A stretch of DNA of 8,501 bases from Terriglobales bacterium (GTDB lineage Bacteria > Acidobacteriota > Terriglobia > Terriglobales > Acidobacteriaceae), in the NCBI GenBank assembly GCA_015655365.1, contig JAATFE010000497.1, positions 1 through 8,501 of the forward strand, given 5' to 3'. Shown one piece after another: positions 1-6,767 of the stretch. Numbering within the stretch: the stretch's first letter is position 1; each line of letters opens with the position of its first letter. A program made the position numbers and the translations under genes. The notes under the pieces are model-generated. The model was not told the DNA's origin and did no database searches. It saw nothing but the letters and a program-made list of their open reading frames with translations.

Positions 1-116
1 CTCGCGGTGGCCGACTGGTGGCTCGGAACCACAGGGGTGGTCTTGGGAGCAACGGCAGCGGCAACGGCGCCAGCGACAACAACGGACAGAGCGAAAAGGC
101 GGATGACGTGTTTCAT
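1..116 (-). CDS. Secreted protein of unknown function, N-terminal fragment (runs off left edge)
   Basis: An ATG at 116 on the minus strand opens a frame that stays open to the window edge, giving 38 residues. The start MKHVIRLFALSVVVAGAVAA has a short basic N-region (Lys2, His3, Arg6), a hydrophobic core of about 15 residues and small Ala residues suitable for signal peptidase I cleavage near residues 18-23. A Pro/Thr-rich stretch follows (APKTTPVVPS), as is common just after a signal peptide. An AAGGGG Shine-Dalgarno lies 9 bases upstream of the ATG, which supports this start. The protein is therefore probably exported by Sec; a lipoprotein is unlikely because there is no Cys. The mature domain is outside the window, so no function can be assigned. 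It is divergent from gyrB. Confidence 0.6.
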   Translation of the reverse strand, partial: MKHVIRLFALSVVVAGAVAAAVAPKTTPVVPSHQSATA

Positions 117-326
117 AGTTGGTAACCCCTTGCGATTTGGATTGACAGGAAACGCATCTCCCTGCACGATGAAATCCTAGAGCATAAATTCCAATAAGTC
201 TATCTTTTTCATATATATACACAACAAGTTACGACGTTGATTACTAACGTCATATTCCACGCACGTAATCTACCTACGGTAACCGCTTTTTGCCCTGCGG
301 TTCCCCCGATTCCGATCCTCCGCTCA

Positions 327-3053
<2,727 letters not shown>

Positions 3054-3070
3054 TGGTATACGGAGGACGG

Positions 3071-3189
3071 CTATAGCATTTTCGGAATTGCTGTAGACCG
3101 AAAACACGCGGCTAAGTGCCTTTTTCCTCAAGAAAAAGGCACCTTGCACGCCTCTTAAAAAGTCTATATGTATTCCGAAAATGCTCTAG
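3071..3189. repeat. MITE-like nested inverted repeat downstream of gyrB
   Basis: Outer arms AGCATTTTCGGAAT (3075-3088) and ATTCCGAAAATGCT (3172-3185) are perfect 14-base inverted repeats. With the adjoining CTA on the left and TAG on the right, 17 of 18 positions pair. Shorter paired segments lie inside (TAGAC with GTCTA), and an 11-bp hairpin sits at the centre (3116-3142). CTA also occurs as a direct repeat just outside the 14-bp arms (3071-3073 and 3186-3188), a possible short target duplication. There is no ORF inside. The size of about 119 bp with terminal inverted repeats fits a non-autonomous miniature transposable element or a large palindromic intergenic unit. The alternative is a complex terminator of gyrB. 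Confidence 0.6.
3116..3142 (+). terminator. gyrB: Strong hairpin, possible gyrB transcription terminator
   Basis: GTGCCTTTTTC (3116-3126) pairs perfectly with GAAAAAGGCAC (3132-3142) around a 5-base loop. It is the centre of the nested inverted repeat and the first strong structure after the gyrB stop. No T-run follows on either strand, so classical rho-independent termination is uncertain. It could serve both gyrB and the converging nrd operon. Confidence 0.3.
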
Positions 3190-3265
3190 TGCGGAGGCCG
3201 CTTTGGCTCTCCTTCGTTTGGAAGCGAAGCTGAGAATCGGATTCGCAGGCCTGTGTCCATGTATC

Positions 3266-3293
3266 GTATTGCCGCACTCAGCGTAGGCAATAC
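3266..3293 (-). other. Hairpin spanning the nrdG stop codon
   Basis: GTATTGCC (3266-3273) and GGCAATAC (3286-3293) form an 8-bp stem with a 12-base loop that contains the nrdG TGA stop (3278-3280). There is no T-tract after it on the minus strand. It may protect the 3' end of the nrd transcript or help terminate it; the evidence is only the inverted repeat. The stretch from 3190 to 3265 shows nothing else clear. Confidence 0.3.
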
Positions 3294-3994
3294 TCATGAA
3301 AATCGTCGCCGAAGTTGGAGGGAAGGCAAAATCGTTGCTGCTCCGGAATGGCCGGCAGGCGGCTAGCGCGAGTGCCCTCGGTACGGAAGCGTTGCACGGC
3401 ATAGTGGGTCACGCCGAGAACGAGCAGTTGATCTTTTAGTTCCAGCATGTCGGCCACGCTCAGCAGGGCCGGGTGAAGCGTGGTGCGAACTTCATAGGAA
3501 ACACCGCTCGCCAACAGCATGAGAAGGCTCTCCAGGGCTTTGGCGCCGCTTTGTTCCACACCGGTAATGCGAAAGTAGGCGTCGAAGGGCGCTTTTGCAT
3601 CGAAGCCCACCCAATCGATCCGCGGCAACAGCAGCGCAAGGCTCTCCGGCGCCATGCCTGCCGTATGCAGGCCGATGCGAAAGCCGAGACTCCTGACAGC
3701 CTGAACGGCATCGAGGAGCGCGGACTGCAACGTCGGTTCGCCGCCGGAGAAGACCACTCCATCCAGCAGGCCGCGACGGCTCTCAAGAAACGCGACGACA
3801 TCGTTCCACGGAATCTGCGTATCTCCCTGCGCAGGTCGCAGATCGGGATTATGACAGTACGCGCAATCCCATCCGCAGCCTTGGCAAAACACAGTCGCAG
3901 TCAACTCGCCAGGCCAGTCGCAGGTGGACAGGCGGGTCAGCCCGGCCACCCGCAACTCAGTCGCAGCGGGGTTCAATGAAGCTGGTGCGTTCAT
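3278..3994 (-). CDS. nrdG: Anaerobic ribonucleotide reductase activating protein (radical SAM)
   Basis: This cytoplasmic enzyme uses S-adenosylmethionine and a [4Fe-4S] cluster to generate the glycyl radical on class III ribonucleotide reductase. It has 238 residues. The radical-SAM cluster motif CxxxCxxC is C40, C44 and C47 (CGWDCAYCHNP), with an extra Cys at 37. The SAM-binding GGE motif is at 84-86 (VVFSGGEPTLQ). Upstream residues STCDWPGELTATVF fit the NrdG2 subfamily rather than the shorter E. coli-type NrdG. The ATG at 3994 is the only plausible start: the next in-frame Met is hundreds of bases upstream in nrdD shadow sequence, and a GAAGG lies 9 bases ahead. Its start lies inside the 3' end of the glycyl-radical ORF (38-base overlap), so it is probably translationally coupled. 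It is the last gene of the leftward nrd operon. Pyruvate formate-lyase activase is the main alternative family, but the context points to NrdG. Confidence 0.93.
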   Translation of the reverse strand: MNAPASLNPAATELRVAGLTRLSTCDWPGELTATVFCQGCGWDCAYCHNPDLRPAQGDTQIPWNDVVAFLESRRGLLDGVVFSGGEPTLQSALLDAVQAVRSLGFRIGLHTAGMAPESLALLLPRIDWVGFDAKAPFDAYFRITGVEQSGAKALESLLMLLASGVSYEVRTTLHPALLSVADMLELKDQLLVLGVTHYAVQRFRTEGTRASRLPAIPEQQRFCLPSNFGDDFHEYCLR

Positions 3995-4139
3995 GGAACT
4001 CGCCCTTCTTGCCGCAGTTGAATGAAGATACCGGGCGGAAATAACCCATGACGCGGGTCCAGACTTCGCAAGGTTGGCGTTCTTCCGGGGTAAGGAGTGT
4101 TTCCGCTTCCTGGTCGATAACATTGGAGATAGTTTGCAT
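3957..4139 (-). CDS. Separate glycyl-radical domain of class III ribonucleotide reductase (60 aa)
   Basis: This 60-residue ORF matches the extreme C-terminus normally fused to NrdD. The segment CEVWTRVMGYFRPVSSFN contains the RVxGY glycyl-radical signature, with G32 as the expected radical site, and GKKGEFHER (43-51) is the usual tail. The N-terminal 20 residues (MQTISNVIDQEAETLL) look like a short helix with no counterpart I recognise. It has its own Shine-Dalgarno (AAAGGA, 4147-4152) 7 bases before the ATG. It lies 33 bases after the nrdD TAA and in exactly the same frame, and its stop is inside nrdG. The likely role is a small subunit that docks on the large NrdD and carries the radical made by NrdG, by analogy with the stand-alone glycyl-radical protein GrcA (YfiD) that serves pyruvate formate-lyase. 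The alternative is a broken nrdD with one nonsense mutation, but the dedicated ribosome binding site argues against that. Confidence 0.85.
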   Translation of the reverse strand: MQTISNVIDQEAETLLTPEERQPCEVWTRVMGYFRPVSSFNCGKKGEFHERTSFIEPRCD

Positions 4140-4146
4140 GATAGTT

Positions 4147-4152
4147 TCCTTT
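4147..4152 (-). promoter_or_regulatory. Ribosome binding site of the glycyl-radical ORF
   Basis: AAAGGA, read on the minus strand, lies 7 bases before the ATG at 4139 and is the same hexamer used by the large nrdD gene (6198-6203). Its presence in the 33-base gap after the nrdD stop is the main evidence that the small ORF is translated independently and is not the remnant of a disrupted single gene. Confidence 0.65.
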
Positions 4153-4172
4153 GGTGTTGCGATGAGGGTGAC

Positions 4173-6191
4173 TTACTGCTGCGCAGCCAGTTGTTTGCGT
4201 GCGATCTGATCGGCATCGCACTTGGGGCAGTATGCGTGTTCGCCATTGAGATAGCCGTGTTTGGGGCAGATGGAGAACGTTGGCGTAATGGTGATGTAAG
4301 GCAGGCGGTAGTTAGTGAGGGCGCGGAGCACCAGCTTCTTGCACGCGGTTGCCGACGAGATGCGCTCGCCCATGTAGAGATGGAGCACCGTGCCGCCGGT
4401 GTATTTGCGCTGCAATTCTTCCTGGCATCCAAGCACCTCGAAGGGATCGTCGCTGAAGCCGACTGGGAACTGGCTGGAGTTGGTGTAGTAGGGTTCGTCT
4501 TCCGTGCCGGCTTGCAGAATGTCGGGAAACCGCTTGCGATCTTCGCGCGCGAAGCGATAGGTGGTGCCTTCGGCGGGCGTGGCTTCCAGGTTGTACATGT
4601 GTCCGGTTTCTTCCTGAAACGCGACGATGCGGGTGCGCACGTGATCGAGAAAGCGCACGGCAAAAGCGTGGCCCCACGCCGAGGTAATGTCGTGCTCGTC
4701 GCTGGTGAAGTTGCGAATCATCTCATTGATGCCGTTCACGCCCAGCGTGGAGAAGAAATTGCGCAGCGAGCCGAGATAGCGTTTGGTGTAGGGGAAAAGG
4801 CCGTTGTCCATGTGGCGCTGGATAACTTTGCGCTTGATCTCCAGGCTGGTGCGGGAGATATTGAGCAGCTCGTCGAGGCGCTGGAAGAGGGCAGCCTCGT
4901 CGCCGCGATGCAGATAGCCGAGACGCGCACAGTTGAGCGTGACCACGCCGATGGATCCGGTCTGTTCCGCGCTGCCGAACAGGCCGTTACCGCGCTTCAG
5001 TAATTCGGTCAGGTCCAGTTGCAGGCGGCAGCACATGGAGCGAACCATGTTCGGTTTCAGCTCGGAGTTGAGAAAATTCTGAAAATAGGGCAGCCCGTAC
5101 TTGGCGGTCATCTCGAAGAGACGCTCCGCGTTTTCACTTTCCCAGGGGAAATCGGGGGTGATGTTATAGGTGGGAATGGGGAAGGTGAAGACGCGGCCCT
5201 TGGCGTCGCCCGCGGTCATCACTTCGATGTAGGCGCGATTGATCATGTCCATCTCGGCCTGCAAATCGCCGTAGGTGAACTGCATGGTCTCGCCGCCAAC
5301 CACGGGAATCTGATCGCGCAGATCTTCGGGGCAGGTCCAGTCAAATGTCAGATTGGTGAACGGCGTTTGCGTGCCCCAGCGCGACGGCACATTCAGGTTG
5401 TAAACCAGCTCCTGAATCGACTGCCGCACCTCGGCGTAGGGCAAGTTGTCCTTGCGAATAAAGGGCGCCATGTAGGTGTCGAACGAACTGAACGCCTGTG
5501 CGCCTGCCCATTCGTTTTGCAGAGTGCCGAGAAAGTTGACGATCTGTCCGACGGCGCTGGACTGATGCTTTGGCGGTCCAGCTTCCACCTTGCCCGGAAC
5601 TCCGTTCAACCCCTCGATCAGCAACATGCGCAGCGACCATCCGGCGCAATAGCCGGCCAGCATATCCAGGTCGTGAATATGCAGATCGCCCTCGCGATGG
5701 GCGCGGCCAATCTCCGGCGCATAGACGTGCGAGAGCCAGTAGTTGGCCACCACTTTGCCGGAGACGTTCAAGATCAGCCCGCCCAGCGAGTAGCCCTGGT
5801 TCGCATTGGCGTTCACGCGCCAGTCGGCGCGCTCCAGGTACTCGTTCATCGACGATGCCACATCGACCAGCGTGCGCCGATCGCTGCGCAGACGCGTGCG
5901 CTGCTCGCGGTAAACGATGTAGGCGCGCGCGGTGGCAAAGTGATTGGCGGAGATGAGCACCTGCTCCACCACATCCTGAATCTGCTCGATGTGCGGGGCG
6001 CGGTCGTGAAAGCGATGGGCCAGGACTTTGAGCGCCTGGATGGCGAGCAACTGGGCTTCGCTGGCGTCGAATGCGCCGGTGGCTTTTCCGGCGCGCTCGA
6101 TTGCGGAGCAGATTTTAGCGCCGTCGAACGGAGCGGTAACGCCGCTGCGCTTGATCACAGTGCTGGGCGGAAGAACGGGAGAGACAGACAT
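4173..6191 (-). CDS. nrdD: Anaerobic (class III) ribonucleoside-triphosphate reductase, large catalytic part lacking the glycyl-radical domain
   Basis: The product is the oxygen-sensitive enzyme that reduces ribonucleotides to deoxyribonucleotides for DNA synthesis without oxygen or B12. The 672 residues comprise an N-terminal ATP-cone for allosteric control (about 9-105, beginning TVIKRSGVTAPFDGAKI) and an NRDD barrel. The barrel includes HIHDLDMLAGYCAGWSL and the finger-loop Cys pair C387/C388 in VRSMCCRLQLDL, one of which should be the thiyl radical site. Near the C-terminus a zinc-site motif appears as C642-x2-H645 and C655-x2-C658 (CPKHGYLNGEHAYCPKC). The protein stops 14 residues later, before the expected RVxGY segment, which is encoded by the next ORF. 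The ATG at 6191 was preferred over one at 6236 because it has AAAGGA 6 bases upstream and the longer version adds 15 non-homologous residues. It is the first gene of the operon, behind a cobalamin riboswitch. The family assignment is secure; the split architecture is read directly from the sequence. Confidence 0.95.
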   Translation of the reverse strand: MSVSPVLPPSTVIKRSGVTAPFDGAKICSAIERAGKATGAFDASEAQLLAIQALKVLAHRFHDRAPHIEQIQDVVEQVLISANHFATARAYIVYREQRTRLRSDRRTLVDVASSMNEYLERADWRVNANANQGYSLGGLILNVSGKVVANYWLSHVYAPEIGRAHREGDLHIHDLDMLAGYCAGWSLRMLLIEGLNGVPGKVEAGPPKHQSSAVGQIVNFLGTLQNEWAGAQAFSSFDTYMAPFIRKDNLPYAEVRQSIQELVYNLNVPSRWGTQTPFTNLTFDWTCPEDLRDQIPVVGGETMQFTYGDLQAEMDMINRAYIEVMTAGDAKGRVFTFPIPTYNITPDFPWESENAERLFEMTAKYGLPYFQNFLNSELKPNMVRSMCCRLQLDLTELLKRGNGLFGSAEQTGSIGVVTLNCARLGYLHRGDEAALFQRLDELLNISRTSLEIKRKVIQRHMDNGLFPYTKRYLGSLRNFFSTLGVNGINEMIRNFTSDEHDITSAWGHAFAVRFLDHVRTRIVAFQEETGHMYNLEATPAEGTTYRFAREDRKRFPDILQAGTEDEPYYTNSSQFPVGFSDDPFEVLGCQEELQRKYTGGTVLHLYMGERISSATACKKLVLRALTNYRLPYITITPTFSICPKHGYLNGEHAYCPKCDADQIARKQLAAQQ

Positions 6192-6316
6192 TGGCAATCC
6201 TTTAGCTGCGGGGCGGGAATGTCTGGCCGGGCGCATTGCATGAGAGCGAAATGGCGGAGAGCCAACGCGTGCAAGCGACCCACCGGTACACCCCGCCCGT
6301 GGACGATTCGTTTGCT
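6192..6316 (-). promoter_or_regulatory. Putative expression platform between riboswitch and nrdD start
   Basis: About 125 bases separate the riboswitch core from the nrdD ATG. GGGCGGG, read on the minus strand at 6298-6292, is perfectly complementary to CCCGCCC at 6217-6211, which ends 7 bases before the AAAGGA ribosome binding site. Such a pairing could bring structure close to the Shine-Dalgarno and control translation. No hairpin followed by a T-tract was seen, so translational control is more likely than transcription termination. The pairing is proposed by eye and not folded. Confidence 0.35.
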
Positions 6317-6475
6317 ACGGCAGGTCTCCTGGCTCGCGGGTCGCTGCGGCAATCCCGTCTTCCCACCCCACTCAGGAGGCAGTGACATGAAGGGATTGCA
6401 GCTCTTCGCTTACAGTTGCGGGGGCAGCGCCGGAGTGATCGATGTGACGGGACCGGCTTCCCTCTTAGCCCATAT
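6317..6475 (-). promoter_or_regulatory. Adenosylcobalamin (B12) riboswitch controlling the nrd operon
   Basis: Reading the minus strand, the conserved cobalamin riboswitch blocks occur in the right order. They are AAGAGGGAAGCCGG, then the B12-box-like core GCTGCCCCCGCAACTGTAAG, then a CACTG...TGGGAAG segment, and finally AGCCAGGAGACCTGCC (6334-6319). These match the RF00174 family pattern. It lies directly upstream of nrdD on the same strand, downstream of a good promoter. Binding of adenosylcobalamin normally lowers expression of the gene behind it. Here that would repress a B12-independent ribonucleotide reductase when B12 is available. The loop between GCCGG and CCGGC is 19 bases long, longer than the usual few bases. 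Exact ends are approximate. Confidence 0.93.
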
Positions 6476-6513
6476 ATTGTGTCTGTGGGGAACCGTAACC
6501 CTACTGACTGTAT
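6467..6513 (-). promoter_or_regulatory. Possible pair of NrdR boxes
   Basis: Read on the minus strand, ACACAATATATGGGCT (6482-6467) agrees with the NrdR consensus (acaCwAtATaTwGtgt) at 13 of 16 positions. A weaker site, ATACAGTCAGTAGGGT (6513-6498), agrees at 10 of 16. The gap is 15 bases, the spacing known for tandem NrdR boxes in E. coli nrd promoters. The upstream site overlaps the proposed -10. NrdR is the ATP/dATP-responsive repressor of ribonucleotide reductase genes. The second site is poor, so this remains tentative. Confidence 0.35.
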
Positions 6514-6535
6514 GCCGATTGCGATTTGGTGTCAA
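6507..6535 (-). promoter_or_regulatory. Promoter of the riboswitch-nrdD-nrdG operon
   Basis: On the minus strand a perfect -35 TTGACA (6535-6530) is followed after exactly 17 bases by TACAGT (6512-6507), a four-of-six -10. Transcription would start near 6500, about 25 bases before the conserved riboswitch begins, which is the expected arrangement. No FNR-type palindrome was seen nearby. Confidence 0.6.
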
Positions 6536-6617
6536 GGAAAACTGCCCTCGATGGGGCGGCTTCGACATTACCAAAGAGTCTATGAGGCGGAAGTGGTTTA
6601 TGGTAAAGTCCTGCAAA

Positions 6618-6723
6618 CCCGCGGCGCTTTATGCTGCGGGAAAGGCTGTCGGATCACCGGACGCCTGAAACGCCAAAGGGATGAGGACGGCATTGATGCT
6701 CTGCCATCCCCATCTCTTTGGCG
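6618..6723 (-). terminator. Three tandem hairpins, probable 3' end of the GH31 transcript
   Basis: Three inverted repeats follow one another. The first has arms 6671-6690 and 6704-6723: 20 positions with an 8-bp perfect base CGCCAAAG/CTTTGGCG. The second has arms 6644-6652 and 6657-6665 (GGCTGTCGG / CCGGACGCC, imperfect). The third has arms 6618-6625 and 6633-6640 (CCCGCGGC / GCTGCGGG, one G-T pair). On the minus strand each is followed by TTT. They lie after the GH31 stop codon and before the nrd promoter, so a termination role is likely. A structured non-coding RNA is the alternative. The rest of 6536-6767 shows nothing else recognisable. Confidence 0.45.
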
Positions 6724-6767
6724 TCCATCGTTTTTCTCTTCGCGAACTATCTCTGAAAGGCAGTGGC

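Noticed and set aside
143..171. Plus-strand TTGACA at 143-148 as the gyrB promoter
   Set aside because: No acceptable -10 lies 16-18 bases downstream, and it is more than 300 bases from the gyrB start.
4173..4175. Stop-codon recoding (selenocysteine or pyrrolysine) joining nrdD to the glycyl-radical ORF
   Set aside because: The codon is TAA, which is not used for selenocysteine (TGA) or pyrrolysine (TAG), and the downstream ORF has its own ribosome binding site.
6192..6236. Longer nrdD start at the ATG at 6236
   Set aside because: It adds 15 residues without homology, while the ATG at 6191 has a well-placed AAAGGA and begins just before the ATP-cone.
5019..6668. Long plus-strand open frame (549 codons) opposite nrdD and the riboswitch
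   Set aside because: It runs antisense through nrdD and through the conserved riboswitch and promoter, and its translation has no recognisable domain.
6590..6670. A c-di-GMP (GEMM) riboswitch on the plus strand, suggested by GCAAACC
   Set aside because: The required GACGCAAAGCC segment and tetraloop-receptor part are absent, and no plus-strand gene follows.
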